A stretch of 64,000 nucleotides of DNA from Saprospiraceae bacterium (GTDB lineage Bacteria > Bacteroidota > Bacteroidia > Chitinophagales > Saprospiraceae): assembly GCA_016706365.1 (NCBI GenBank), contig JADJJU010000006.1, positions 310,001-374,000 of the forward strand, read 5' to 3'. A program made the translations under genes and the position numbers. Below the pieces are notes generated by a model. The model was given only the letters and a program-made list of their open reading frames with translations, was not told the DNA's origin and did no database searches. Positions 1 through 10,065 of this stretch are shown here, in pieces (within the stretch, counting starts at the first letter, position 1; each line of letters starts with the position of its first letter).

Positions 1-2645
1 AATAGAAGTGTGCTTCCCTGTACATTATAAAAAAGACCAAGCTCCAGTCCATTTTCTTTTCCTCTGTAGGATAATCCACTATTGACCAAATATGGCGCCT
101 GGCCACCCATGTTTCTCATATTGTCTACTTCCTGACCATTTCTGGCAAAACGCTTTCTGGCCAAAAATTCTGTAGAACTCATCTCAATACTTGATTCAAC
201 AATCGTAACATTGGTATTCAATGAGATATTTTCAAGTACTGATGACAGAAATCCTAAACTTTGTAAAAATTCGAATTCAAATCCCAGGACATTACCATTT
301 CCAACATTTCTTGGCTGAAAATTATTGGAAGCTTGCACGTACTGTACAATCTCAATAGGATTAATAAAGTACTTGTAAAAAGCACTCAGGGAGATGTTTT
401 GTCCTCTTTCCTGATATAATTCCCATCTAAGGTCAAGATTATAAATATCTGTTTTCTTCAGCTTTCCATCCCAAATTTGTTCTCCGGTTGCTACATCAAC
501 ATCAGGAAAGAAACCGCCGATAAAAGTACGTCCTGTAATTGGGTCGATAATAGATGCGTAGGATGCTTCTTTGAATGAAGGTCTCGCAATTGTTTTACTG
601 GCAGAAAATCTTAGATTTTGCTGTGTTGACAGCGCGTAGATAAAGTTAATGGAAGGAAAAAGGTCCAGGTTATTTAACACTTCAAGATCATTGAATTGAT
701 CCCCGTCCTGATTAACACCTGTATATTTCTGCAGGTATTTTTCAGCACGCAACCCAAGAACAGATTTTAACCTGTTGGTAAATTGAAATTCATTAGACAC
801 ATATGCCCCGGTCGTGCTGATAGTTGCGGCAAATTTATTTGGATTCGAAGGAATAAATTGTGGATCATATGTTACTCCACTTAAGTTTTCAGAACTCCAT
901 AAATTTTCTGTATAAAATAGTTCATTCGGATTTCCTGTTATAGAAATCTGATTGGGAACAATCTGGAAATTTTGAATTTCGTAATCTCTCATTTTATTAG
1001 TTTGAGTGACTCCGAATTTCAACCTGGATGATCTGTCCCAAAGTTTGTAGTTATAATTGACATGAATATTCCCCGCATAGTTATACTCTTCCAGGTATCT
1101 CCAGATACGTTCCGGAATACCTGATTCAGTTCCTATGGAGAGATTACCACTGTTATCTGTTCTATATCTGGTATATCTGATATCAGGATCCTGAATATTA
1201 GAGCGGGTAGGGCTCAATGCCCAATTGACTTCCCATTTGCCTTCTTTCAGATTGTGTGAACCCGTCAACATAAGATTAGTCAAAGATCGCTGACTATATT
1301 CAAGGTTGTGCTGTATAGCTGTAAAATTAGCCCCCTGATCCGTATTTTCGTAATTAAACAAACCTGCTTCTGATTCACCACTTTGCAAATGCAATAGATT
1401 AAGTGAAATTTTGGAGGTTTGGGTTTTAAAAGAAAGTCCGGTTAATCCTCCCAATAAAACATTATTTGTTCCCACTTCACCCTTTTGTTGCTCTCTTGGA
1501 TCGAGTTCAGTTATCTCTTTCACATTGTCAATTCCGTATCTGTTATACTCAACATCAGAAAAATACTCTGTATCATTCTTGTACGCTATTGAAAAGTTAT
1601 ACCCTAATTTGTAATTCGTTTTTTCAATTTGATTCCCGGTAGAAAAATTGAGACTGTAGTTCATCATGCTGGATTTTCTGAATCCACCCATAGTCGGATT
1701 GAAACCCATCAAAATATTTCTAAATTCCTGACCTGCCCCTTGCGGATCAGTTATTGCATTCACTCTGAAAGGAATATCAGTTCTTCTGTCTGTTGGAATT
1801 GCGCGGGTGCCGTCATCAAATCCAAGAAAATCGGTGGCGCCGCCTTCATAAGTCAAGTAATTGCTGTTAAAGTGCATTGCTGGATTGTAACCTGCAGTTG
1901 CATTAATTTGCATAGTTTTAATATCCGGGAAATCCTTAGTAGAAACATTTACCACACCTCCGGTAAAATCAGCAGGAAGGTCTGCCGTAAATGTTTTAAG
2001 GATGATGATATTGTCAAGAATATTGGTAGGGAATATATCCATCTGCAATGTATTCCTGTCAGGATCTAATCCGGGGATATCGACGCTGTTCAGTATTGAT
2101 TTTGTATATCTGTCTCCCAGACCTCTGACAAAAACATATTTTCCACCTTCTACAGATACACCTGAAACTCTTTTGATCGCTGCAGCGGCATCACTATCAC
2201 CAATTTTTTTGAAATTTTGGGAAGAGATACCATCCATAAATGCACTTGTATTTCTTTTTAAGGATTGAAGGGAGACTTCTGAATTTCTCATTTGAGAGGC
2301 TGTAACAACCACTTCCTGTAATGTTTGAGTGTTTTCAGAAATTGCAATATCAAGTACGGTTGGCTGACCGGCCTTCACTACAATATCGCTGATGGTTAAT
2401 GTGTTATATCCCAGATATGCACATTCCAAACTGTAAGTACCCGGTGCGAGTTCTAAGGAGTAGGTTCCGTCAAGATCTGTAGAAGTACCATGATTACTGC
2501 CGAGCACCACCACACTTCCAAAAAGTATTTTTTCGCCTGTTTTTTCATCATAGACGGTACCTCTTATGCCAGTTTTTTGCGCAATTAAAGAACCTGAGAC
2601 TAGAAACAGAACCATGAAAAGATTGTAAACTATTAATTTTTTCAC
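1..2645 (-). CDS. TonB-dependent outer-membrane receptor (C-terminus beyond window)
   Basis: Outer-membrane receptor that would import a large substrate using energy from TonB. Translating the minus strand from GTG at 2645 gives a signal peptide (VKKLIVYNLF..., ending near SLIAQ), a carboxypeptidase-like beta-sandwich domain (TGIRGTVYDEKTGEKI), a plug domain with GVSVEGGKYVFVRGLGDRY, then a long beta-barrel with many aromatic-alternating strands. The frame stays open to the window edge, so the final barrel strands are missing. GTG is preferred to the internal ATG ten codons later because it supplies the Lys-Lys n-region of the signal. It lies 83 bp downstream of a surface lipoprotein gene on the same strand and is probably cotranscribed. 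The VRGLGDRY plug resembles receptors of the Bacteroidota carboxypeptidase-regulatory type, and the substrate cannot be told. Confidence 0.9.
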   Translation of the reverse strand, partial: MKKLIVYNLFMVLFLVSGSLIAQKTGIRGTVYDEKTGEKILFGSVVVLGSNHGTSTDLDGTYSLELAPGTYSLECAYLGYNTLTISDIVVKAGQPTVLDIAISENTQTLQEVVVTASQMRNSEVSLQSLKRNTSAFMDGISSQNFKKIGDSDAAAAIKRVSGVSVEGGKYVFVRGLGDRYTKSILNSVDIPGLDPDRNTLQMDIFPTNILDNIIILKTFTADLPADFTGGVVNVSTKDFPDIKTMQINATAGYNPAMHFNSNYLTYEGGATDFLGFDDGTRAIPTDRRTDIPFRVNAITDPQGAGQEFRNILMGFNPTMGGFRKSSMMNYSLNFSTGNQIEKTNYKLGYNFSIAYKNDTEYFSDVEYNRYGIDNVKEITELDPREQQKGEVGTNNVLLGGLTGLSFKTQTSKISLNLLHLQSGESEAGLFNYENTDQGANFTAIQHNLEYSQRSLTNLMLTGSHNLKEGKWEVNWALSPTRSNIQDPDIRYTRYRTDNSGNLSIGTESGIPERIWRYLEEYNYAGNIHVNYNYKLWDRSSRLKFGVTQTNKMRDYEIQNFQIVPNQISITGNPNELFYTENLWSSENLSGVTYDPQFIPSNPNKFAATISTTGAYVSNEFQFTNRLKSVLGLRAEKYLQKYTGVNQDGDQFNDLEVLNNLDLFPSINFIYALSTQQNLRFSASKTIARPSFKEASYASIIDPITGRTFIGGFFPDVDVATGEQIWDGKLKKTDIYNLDLRWELYQERGQNISLSAFYKYFINPIEIVQYVQASNNFQPRNVGNGNVLGFEFEFLQSLGFLSSVLENISLNTNVTIVESSIEMSSTEFLARKRFARNGQEVDNMRNMGGQAPYLVNSGLSYRGKENGLELGLFYNVQGSTLL

Positions 2646-2672
2646 TTTGGTTTTATTGAAGTAGATTAAAAA

Positions 2673-2712
2673 AGGATATCCCCACTACTTTTTTAGGAGT
2701 AGTGAGGATATA
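2673..2712 (-). terminator. Hairpin between lipoprotein and TonB receptor genes
   Basis: An imperfect inverted repeat pairs about 2675-2689 with 2697-2711 (arms reading ATATCC..CACTACT and AGTAGTG.GGATAT, one mismatch). It follows the lipoprotein stop and precedes the receptor start, with an A/T-rich flank. It could be a partial terminator or a processing site that sets the ratio of lipoprotein to receptor. No long T-run follows it on the minus strand, so termination is uncertain. Confidence 0.5.
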
Positions 2713-2728
2713 TTATTCGAATATTTGA

Positions 2729-4042
2729 CTATTTAAAATCATTCAGCTGATTCGCAACTGAAGCCCATGTCCAGCTTGCAAATACTGCTTTGTTAGCACC
2801 AACTGTATTTGCCTGAGCGTTTACTGCAACTACGGATGGAGCTACTGCTTTAAATGCAGCTGCCACTGTAACATTAGCTGCCAATGTAGTTTCTAAATTA
2901 TTGAAGCTTAAAGTTCCAGCTGCAAAAGTTGCAAGTGTCTTATCTCCGCTAAGAGAAATATCTCCACGACCGTCAGTAGCAGGGTCAGGGAATCCAAAGA
3001 AATATAATCTTTCGAATACACCTTGAGCTCCATCTCTGAAGTCTCCCATTTCTGAAGCAGTGTTACCTTTAAGTGAGCCATTTCTTAAAGTGTGTCCCAA
3101 AAGCAAAGTACCTTCAGGTCCATCGATTTCAAGAGCATGATCTGTATTATCTCCACAAATGACAATGAAATTGTCCAAAGTTCCTGCCCATGCCTGATCT
3201 GTGTCCATTGCATCATCACCTGCATTCCACACGATAGCGTTTCTTACATTAACGGTACCACCAAACCACTCGATTCCATCATCCTGATTACCGATAACTT
3301 CAACATTCTCTATTACTGTACCAGTACCAACACCACCTAAAGTAAGACCATTGATCTCATTACCTTCACCAATGTTCGCACCGCCATGTCTGATTGAGAT
3401 ATACTTTAAAGAGCCAGAATTATCAGCTGCATCTGAGCCACCATAAAGTCCATTTTGATCACTTGGTGGAATACCTTCAATCTGAACGGCTGCAGCATTT
3501 CCAGAAATAGGAGCACGACCCAGGATTAATACACCACCCCAAAGTCCGTTCAGTGTAGGCTCAAGGTTTGGACTAGCTATTTGACCAGGCTTTAGCTCAT
3601 CTGCTATAGATGTAAAGATAATAGGAGAAGCTGCAGTTCCTTCAGCTACTAATTTTGCTCCTCTTGCAACCAGTAATGCTGTTGCATTAGCACCTGATCC
3701 TGCTTCACCTTTAATTACTGTACCTGCTTGAATGGTCAAAGTTGCACCACTTGTTACAGTTACTCTTCTTGCAAGGATATAAATTTTGTCTTTTGTCCAT
3801 GTTTCATTGGAAGTAACGTTACGATCAATACGTACAGTAGGTACTTCATTAACAGAAACACAATTTCCGTTGGAACAAGCAAATCCTGCATCACATGTTA
3901 CATTAGCACAAGGATCTGTTTTGATACATGTGCAATCTTCTGCTAAAACCTCACCTGCTGCGCAAGTATTATCGCATTTCTTATCACAAGAAGCTAATGC
4001 GAAAAGTAATACAATAGAAAATAACTTTAAAAAATTCTTCAT
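2729..4042 (-). CDS. Surface lipoprotein with Cys-rich EGF-like segment and parallel beta-helix
   Basis: The 437-residue protein begins with a lipoprotein signal whose lipobox is LASC (Cys about residue 19). A Cys-rich segment follows (CDNTC, CTC, CANVTC, CSNGNC; residues about 20-62). The remainder is Gly/Asn/Val-rich repeats such as GATLTIQAGTVIKGEAGSG and ENVEVIGNQDDGIEWFGGTV, typical of right-handed parallel beta-helix proteins common in Bacteroidota. It is probably anchored in the outer membrane and exposed at the surface, acting with the TonB receptor downstream as a SusD-like or co-receptor partner. That role is inferred from gene order only. The ATG at 4042 opens a clean signal peptide. 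Confidence 0.75.
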   Translation of the reverse strand: MKNFLKLFSIVLLFALASCDKKCDNTCAAGEVLAEDCTCIKTDPCANVTCDAGFACSNGNCVSVNEVPTVRIDRNVTSNETWTKDKIYILARRVTVTSGATLTIQAGTVIKGEAGSGANATALLVARGAKLVAEGTAASPIIFTSIADELKPGQIASPNLEPTLNGLWGGVLILGRAPISGNAAAVQIEGIPPSDQNGLYGGSDAADNSGSLKYISIRHGGANIGEGNEINGLTLGGVGTGTVIENVEVIGNQDDGIEWFGGTVNVRNAIVWNAGDDAMDTDQAWAGTLDNFIVICGDNTDHALEIDGPEGTLLLGHTLRNGSLKGNTASEMGDFRDGAQGVFERLYFFGFPDPATDGRGDISLSGDKTLATFAAGTLSFNNLETTLAANVTVAAAFKAVAPSVVAVNAQANTVGANKAVFASWTWASVANQLNDFK

Positions 4043-4352
4043 AAGTTCAGTTTGTTAGTTTGGAAAGTTTTTTGATGTCTTTATAATTGTAATTATGGCG
4101 CAGATTCTTTCATCTGTTTTTCAATCACGCTGCAAAGAAACCTCCGTCATGTAAACTCCTGTTTAATCCAATATTATCTTATTGTTAATTCGTATTAAAT
4201 TATGTCGTTTCTCTTTTTTTCTTCTTTGTAATTTATTGTCAATGAAGTATTAATGCAATTCGAAATTATTAATATTGCATAATTGTGTTGTCTGTGTATA
4301 AATAGTCTAACTTTACAGCCCGTAACGACAATATATCATTCAAATCCATTTT
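4043..4352. promoter_or_regulatory. Divergent intergenic region upstream of pyrG
   Basis: This 310-bp AT-rich gap separates the minus-strand lipoprotein from plus-strand pyrG. A possible Bacteroidota promoter for pyrG is TTG at 4288-4290, a 17-bp spacer and TAACTTTA at 4308-4315 (one mismatch to TAnnTTTG), about 38 bp before the pyrG ATG. I see no convincing promoter for the lipoprotein and no RNA structure. Confidence 0.4.
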
Positions 4353-5960
4353 ATGTCCAAGTTGATCTTTGTTACGGGCGGGGTGACCTCTTCTTTAGGA
4401 AAAGGCATTATATCAGCCTCACTAGCCAAACTTCTCCAATCTCAGGGCTTCTCAGTAACAATCCAAAAATTTGACCCTTATATCAATGTTGATCCGGGTA
4501 CTCTTAATCCATACGAACATGGTGAATGCTATGTAACTGACGATGGAGCAGAGACAGATCTTGATCTGGGTCATTATGAGAGATTTCTTGGGGTACCTAC
4601 TTCTCAGGCAAATAACGTGACCACCGGTAAAGTATATCAGACTGTAATCAATAAAGAAAGAGCAGGGGATTATCTGGGAAAAACAGTTCAGGTTGTACCG
4701 CATATCACAGATGAAATCAAACGCAGAATGTTATTACTGGATCAGACCGGACAATTCGACTTTGTCATTACTGAACTGGGAGGAACTGTTGGTGATATTG
4801 AATCATTACCATATTTGGAAGCACTCAGACAACTGAGATGGGAGAGGGGGCCACAGGATTGCCTGGTCATTCATCTTACCCTGATCCCTTACCTTAAAGC
4901 AGCAAAGGAATTAAAAACTAAACCTACTCAACACTCTGTTAAAGAATTGCAGAATTCAGGAATCCAGCCTGATATTTTGGTTTGCAGAACTGAATATCCA
5001 ATTTCTCAGGAAATCAGACAGAAACTGGCTCTATTTTCCAATGTTCATATTGATTCAGTCATTGAAGCCATAGACGCTGACACTATATATGATGTTCCGC
5101 TTTTAATGCTGAAAGAAAAACTTCATGCAACTGTATTGAATAAACTGAAGATGAAAACTTCAGTGAAACCAGATTTGACTGAATGGAAAAGTTTTCTGGG
5201 TAAATTAAAAAATCCTCTGCGTGAAGTCAAAATAGGGCTAGTAGGTAAATATATTGAGCTGGCAGATGCTTATAAATCTATTAATGAGTCATTTGTGCAC
5301 GCAGGTGCTACTAATGAATGTGAAGTAAAAGTCATTACAATTCATTCTGAACGGATCGAGAACCACGAAGATGCCGCATCTCTGTTTTCAGATCTGGATG
5401 GTATTTTGGTTGCCCCGGGTTTTGGCAAAAGAGGGATCGAAGGAAAATTGATAGCTATTAAATATGCACGAGAAAATAAAATACCATTTTTTGGTATTTG
5501 TCTTGGAATGCAATGTGCTGTGGTTGAATTTGCACAAAATGTCCTTAACCTCAAAGCTGCGTCCTCCACAGAAGTAGATATGGAAACGCCACATCCCGTC
5601 ATTTCTATGATGGAAGATCAGAAGAAAATAGTAGAGTTGGGTGGTACAATGCGATTAGGAGCATATCCTTGTAAGCTCAAAAAAGGGAGTAAAGCATTTA
5701 AAATCTATGGAAAAGAGAAAATAAGTGAACGACACCGCCACCGGTATGAATTCAACAATAAATATCTTAAGCAGTTCGAAGAAGCTGGTTTCATTGCTTC
5801 CGGGCACAATACTGAACTGGATCTGGTCGAAATTATCGAATTACAGGATCATCCATTTTTTATCGGCGTACAATTTCACCCGGAATTAAAAAGCACTGTT
5901 GAGCATGCACATCCTGTTTTTGTATCCTTTATTCAGGCAGCTATGCAATTCAAAAAGTAG
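4353..5960 (+). CDS. pyrG: CTP synthase
   Basis: Makes CTP from UTP, ATP and glutamine, the last step of pyrimidine nucleotide synthesis; cytosolic. The 535-residue length is normal. The N-terminal synthetase domain starts KLIFVTGGVTSSLGKG (ATP-binding loop) and continues with FDPYINVDPGTLNPYEHGE and GGTVGDIES. The C-terminal class I glutamine amidotransferase domain has the nucleophile in FFGICLGMQ and the catalytic His-Glu in VQFHPE near the end. The ATG at 4353 gives the standard N-terminus. The 3' end overlaps the convergent membrane-protein gene by 11 bp. Confidence 0.97.
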   Translation: MSKLIFVTGGVTSSLGKGIISASLAKLLQSQGFSVTIQKFDPYINVDPGTLNPYEHGECYVTDDGAETDLDLGHYERFLGVPTSQANNVTTGKVYQTVINKERAGDYLGKTVQVVPHITDEIKRRMLLLDQTGQFDFVITELGGTVGDIESLPYLEALRQLRWERGPQDCLVIHLTLIPYLKAAKELKTKPTQHSVKELQNSGIQPDILVCRTEYPISQEIRQKLALFSNVHIDSVIEAIDADTIYDVPLLMLKEKLHATVLNKLKMKTSVKPDLTEWKSFLGKLKNPLREVKIGLVGKYIELADAYKSINESFVHAGATNECEVKVITIHSERIENHEDAASLFSDLDGILVAPGFGKRGIEGKLIAIKYARENKIPFFGICLGMQCAVVEFAQNVLNLKAASSTEVDMETPHPVISMMEDQKKIVELGGTMRLGAYPCKLKKGSKAFKIYGKEKISERHRHRYEFNNKYLKQFEEAGFIASGHNTELDLVEIIELQDHPFFIGVQFHPELKSTVEHAHPVFVSFIQAAMQFKK

Positions 5961-7488
5961 TTCTCACAGGATTAATGGAATATACTACAAATGATTCATT
6001 TTGGATTACAATGGGAAGATCCAGTTTGTGTTTGGCATAAGTCAGCATGTGTGTGACTCCATATGCTCTTAACATCCTGATTTGTACTGTAGAAAGATTG
6101 GAATAATCAGAAATGGCCTGAGGAATAACCCTGAAACCCCCTGTTTGACCTCCGGCTCTCAGTCCATATATCTGCCTTACTCTTTTATACCATTCATTCA
6201 GGTAAGCCTTTTGGTGAGCAATACTTTTGAAATCTACATAAACGCTTCTTTGGGAAGCATAGCGAAAACTGTTATTTTCCGGAGGGATGATGAATACAGC
6301 ATTTAAAGGGGTTAGTTTTTCGCAAGCCAATGCAATGTCCACAGCAGGATTATTCTTCCAACGGTCACCAAAATCGTAGGGTTTCTCTTTAAATGGAGGT
6401 ACATCAAAATACCATAAGACGCTGAGCATTATCAATAATATACCAAAGAAATAGAGCATCTTAACTTTGATGACCATTCTGCGGTTAAGCCATCCTAAAA
6501 AGCTGATAACTGCAAACATTTCTACCCAGATAGTACTTTTGAACCACTGGGTTTGTATTGGCCATTCATGCCCGGCTCTAATGGCTATTCCATATAGACC
6601 ACAACCAACCAATATCCAGGCAATCAGGTGAAAAACTCTTCGGTCATTTTTCCAAAACCAAATCATTGACATCAGGGATATTACAGCAGTAACCACATAA
6701 GATTCCCAGCTAAACCATTCCGGAAGATAATGATGGGGCATCCTAAGTCTGATAATATCTAAATAGTTAATTGTAGAATTGACATCATCCTGATTGTGGT
6801 ATCTGAAAAGCAAAAACAACCAGATCAAAGCAGGGAGACACATTGCCAATCCAATGAAATAAGATTTGATATGCAGTTTTCTTTCCCTAACATCATCCGC
6901 AATTAGAAGAATTCCCGCGATTAGGCCCATTTGAGCACCTACTATAGGTTGAAAAAATACAACAGGATTGATAAGCAAAAAGGCAAGCCACCATTTCCTT
7001 TTCAAACAAAAGAATACTACCCAGATAGCAATGGATTTAGCAGCCAGGCTGGGAACCATATAATTATAGTAAAGTTCATTTCCACCCAAACTGAATTGTT
7101 GCATCAGAATAAGTGTAAAAAATACAGCCATCCATCTGTAGAATCGACTATGGATATAGATTGCAGCAACCTTATAGATACCACATATCAGCGAAAAGGA
7201 AGCTAAAAAATGCAATAAAAATGCCCATCCTGTGATCCATTTCAAGCCAATTAATAATAAAAGCACGAAACCAATTCTTTCATTTATCCAATAACCTGAG
7301 ATAGTATTGATATATAGGTCATGCTTGTATAGCTCTGGATTATCGATTCTGCAGGCATATGTCAGACCTTCTACCATGTCATTGACACCAAATTGATAGC
7401 CAAGCATGAGTAATAAAGCTACGTAAGTAGCAATGGCCTTCAGGAAAAAACCCAGATGTTTATTTAGTTGCGTGTTTCCTGAGGACAT
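5950..7488 (-). CDS. Polytopic membrane protein of unknown function
   Basis: I do not recognise a named family with certainty. About ten or more hydrophobic segments run from residue about 10 to 400 (for example YVALLLMLGYQFG, FVLLLLIGLKWITGWAFLLHF, MLYFFGILLIMLSVLWYF). A soluble C-terminal region of about 120 residues follows and contains FIIPPENNSFRYASQRS. This architecture recalls membrane glycosyltransferase-like or DUF6798-type proteins. The start is set at ATG 7488 (MSSGNTQLNKH); ATG 7539 would add 17 residues and come within 7 bp of the divergent gene. It overlaps the end of pyrG tail to tail. Confidence 0.6.
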   Translation of the reverse strand: MSSGNTQLNKHLGFFLKAIATYVALLLMLGYQFGVNDMVEGLTYACRIDNPELYKHDLYINTISGYWINERIGFVLLLLIGLKWITGWAFLLHFLASFSLICGIYKVAAIYIHSRFYRWMAVFFTLILMQQFSLGGNELYYNYMVPSLAAKSIAIWVVFFCLKRKWWLAFLLINPVVFFQPIVGAQMGLIAGILLIADDVRERKLHIKSYFIGLAMCLPALIWLFLLFRYHNQDDVNSTINYLDIIRLRMPHHYLPEWFSWESYVVTAVISLMSMIWFWKNDRRVFHLIAWILVGCGLYGIAIRAGHEWPIQTQWFKSTIWVEMFAVISFLGWLNRRMVIKVKMLYFFGILLIMLSVLWYFDVPPFKEKPYDFGDRWKNNPAVDIALACEKLTPLNAVFIIPPENNSFRYASQRSVYVDFKSIAHQKAYLNEWYKRVRQIYGLRAGGQTGGFRVIPQAISDYSNLSTVQIRMLRAYGVTHMLTYAKHKLDLPIVIQNESFVVYSINPVRTTF

Positions 7489-7545
7489 ATGCAGTGGTGC
7501 AAAGTTTTGATTTCGTATTTTAGCCGCTGAAAAATACATCGGATT

Positions 7546-8948
7546 TTGTCGCTAACCAAAGCATCGACCATATACCTTTTTTCAGGCTTGATTGCATTCA
7601 TCCATTTTTGGATAGTGAAGGATATGCCTTTTTCTGGGACACTATACAACTGTGCAGTAAACATGCCTCCTGGTTCTTTGAGAATCATTTGCAATTTGGA
7701 TTACTCCCTGATGAAATTGACTCCGGGCATCCACCATTTGTTGGATATTATCTTGCTATTTGCTGGGACTTATTTGGAAGAACTTTGATAGTATCTCATG
7801 CTGCATTCATACCATTTGTTTTTTTAATTGTGCTATCCAGCATTCGGTTTATTCAAAGTAACATTAATGATCCTTTAATTCTGCTGCCATTAAGCGTCTT
7901 TCTTCTTTCAGATCCATTTATCTGGGCCCAGGCAAGTATCATGTCTCCTGATATTATTCTTGTTGCAGGATTCCTATTGATTTTTTCATTTCGAACAAAT
8001 CAGATAGCCGTGTTTTTAGGTGCCTTATTCCTGGCAGCTGTAAGCAGCCGGGGAGCAATGTTGCTCGCAGCATGTATGCTGGTAGAATGCGTCAGAATCA
8101 TCAGGAATGCTGGCTGGAATTGGCCTGTATTAATTAAATCATTGGTACCCTACATTCCCGGAGTATTAGTGTTTCTGCTATTTAACATCTGGCATTTTAA
8201 TGAAAAAGGGTGGATTGGGTATCACGCTGATTCCCCCTGGGCACCACATTTTGAAAGAGTGGATCTATCCGGCTTTTTAAAAAATATTCTTATCCTTGGA
8301 TGGAGGATGATTGATTTTGGGAGAGGAATAATCCTGGCTTTCGTGATCATTATTGCTTTGTTTTTTGGTAATACCTGGAAAAAGTCTCAACAGGAGTTTT
8401 TAATCTTCCTTGGCATCATGAGCGTGTTCCTTCTCCCAAGTTTCCTGATTTATTCAGGACTTAATGCACATCGTTATGTTTGGCCATTAATGCTTTTAAT
8501 CAATTTCATGGCTATTAAAACTATGACAGACCATTTGGATTATAAAAGACTACTCAGGACTTCATTGGTATTTGTTCTTATAAATGTAAGTGCTCATTTG
8601 TGGGTATATCCCGATAAAATATCCCAGGGATGGGATGTCACACTTGCTCATGTCCCTTATCATGGACAAGTAAAGGAATGTCTCGATTATGCACAAAAAA
8701 TTGGAATTGACAGAGATGACATTGGAACTGCTTTCCCGGCAACGAACAGTGAATATCATATTTGGCTTGGAAAAGATAGTATACCTTTGAAATCTAAGAA
8801 TATGGACGCAGACAAATACATATTATACTCCAATGTAATGAATGACTTTACAGATGAAGAACTTGACAAGTTAAAGTCTGATTTCAAACAAATATATTAC
8901 ACAGAAAGAAATAGAATTAAAGTTGCTTTATATATAAAATCAGAATGA
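7546..8948 (+). CDS. GT-C-like membrane glycosyltransferase-type protein (one frameshift in the assembly)
   Basis: A hydrophobic protein of about 467 residues. The main frame (from about 7608) contains DSEGYAFFWDTIQ and DEIDSGHPPFVGYY, acidic loops like those after the first transmembrane helix of GT-C sugar transferases, then about nine membrane segments and a short soluble C-terminus. The first helix (SLTKASTIYLFSGLIAFIHF) is in another frame starting at TTG 7546. Restoring one T to the T5 run at 7605-7609 joins the two as ...AFIHFLDSEGYAFF. A 4-bp overlap (ATGA at 8945) couples it to the downstream methyltransferase. Transfer activity is inferred from the loop pattern, and sugar and acceptor are unknown. 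Confidence 0.65.
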
Positions 8949-9484
8949 TTAAAAAGCTTTCGATGTCAGAACTTCAGAGGCTGGAACCGGAAGCCTTTCT
9001 TAAATCTGAGAAATTTCCATTTGTTTTGGTATTGGATAATATCAGATCTGCATTGAATGTAGGTTCTGTATTTCGCACAGCTGATGCATTTGCTGCAGAA
9101 GGATTGGTATTGTGCGGTTTCACTGCAACTCCGCCTCACAAAGAAATTTTGAAAACATCAGTTGGGGCCTCATCAACAGTGAGCTGGATTCATTTTCAGG
9201 AGAGTGCTGAAGCAATTCAATTTTTAAAAGAAAATGGCTATTCCATAGTTTGCCTGGAGCAGACCGATCATTCTGTACCACTTCAATCTTTTATTCCTGA
9301 AACAAACACTAAATATGCATTCGTTCTGGGTAATGAAATAGAAGGAGTGGGTGATCTATTCCTAAAGAATGCAGATTTACTTATTGAAATTCCTCAATTT
9401 GGAACTAAGCATTCCATTAATGTAGCTGTATGTGCGGGTATTATCGGATGGTACTTTATTAGCAAGAGAGACTTTATGCATTAA
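8945..9484 (+). CDS. TrmH/SpoU-family RNA 2'-O-methyltransferase
   Basis: A cytosolic SPOUT-class enzyme that transfers methyl from S-adenosylmethionine to a ribose 2'-OH in tRNA or rRNA. Family motifs are in order: NVGSVFRTADAF (motif 1, residues about 38-49), YAFVLGNEIEGV (motif 2, about 120-131) and IPQFGTKHSINVAVCAGI (motif 3 with the trefoil knot, about 147-164). At 179 residues it is a minimal SPOUT domain without an added RNA-binding domain, so the target nucleotide cannot be assigned. It starts inside the stop of the upstream membrane-protein gene (ATGA), which implies translational coupling. Confidence 0.85.
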   Translation: MIKKLSMSELQRLEPEAFLKSEKFPFVLVLDNIRSALNVGSVFRTADAFAAEGLVLCGFTATPPHKEILKTSVGASSTVSWIHFQESAEAIQFLKENGYSIVCLEQTDHSVPLQSFIPETNTKYAFVLGNEIEGVGDLFLKNADLLIEIPQFGTKHSINVAVCAGIIGWYFISKRDFMH

Positions 9485-9635
9485 TTGGTATTGCTCATTT
9501 ATTAGAAATCTTGTTGTCACCAAGAAATAACTCTTAAAGTCCTTTTTCAAATATTTTTATTGGGAAAGTCCAAAAATGAGTAGTTTCTCAGTTAGCGGCA
9601 CTCCTCATTAAATGTTTATCAAAAAGCAGGACTAC

Positions 9636-10025
9636 TTATTCCTGTTTATGCAAAACTAATTCAAGTGCATTTAATTCTTTCAAAACAAAAGACTGATGGT
9701 AAGAATAACCATTACTTTCATAAGAAACTTCAAGAATTGAATCTTCACTAAATTTCCATTTTCCTTCAACTAATTCAAAAGTGTTATCAATTTCACAGAT
9801 AAATTGACTTACACTAAGAGAAACAGATAATGTTCCATCATTTCTAAATTGATAGCCAGAACGATTGCCGAGTTCTTTAGTTGACTTGTAGGTTATTATA
9901 GGATTGCCATTATTGTTTTTATATTGGGACAAACTCCAGGTTTGATATAGAAAGGTCAGGTCAGAGCTTGATTGCTTAAAACTGCAGAAAATTATGCAGC
10001 TTAATAAGATTGTTAAGGCCTTCAT
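9636..10025 (-). CDS. Small exported protein, lipocalin-like length, unknown function
   Basis: The 129-residue protein starts MKALTILLSCIIFCSF, a signal sequence with candidate lipid-attachment Cys residues. The mature part has short beta-strand-like segments: TWSLSQYKNNNG, YQFRNDGTLSVSLS, GKWKFSEDSILEVSY and KELNALELVL. This resembles the lipocalin-like 'W..' stress proteins of Bacteroidota, but the match is only by pattern. The ATG at 10025 is chosen because AAAGGGAA precedes it at good spacing. The frame remains open upstream to 10208, but that stretch translates a simple-sequence repeat and is not believed. Confidence 0.6.
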   Translation of the reverse strand: MKALTILLSCIIFCSFKQSSSDLTFLYQTWSLSQYKNNNGNPIITYKSTKELGNRSGYQFRNDGTLSVSLSVSQFICEIDNTFELVEGKWKFSEDSILEVSYESNGYSYHQSFVLKELNALELVLHKQE

Positions 10026-10065
10026 GAAATTCCCTTTAGTGTTAAATGGTGAATTGCCAAAAGTA

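Noticed and set aside
5342..5602. Antisense frames inside pyrG
   Set aside because: They are shadows of a strongly conserved gene and lack any signal of their own.
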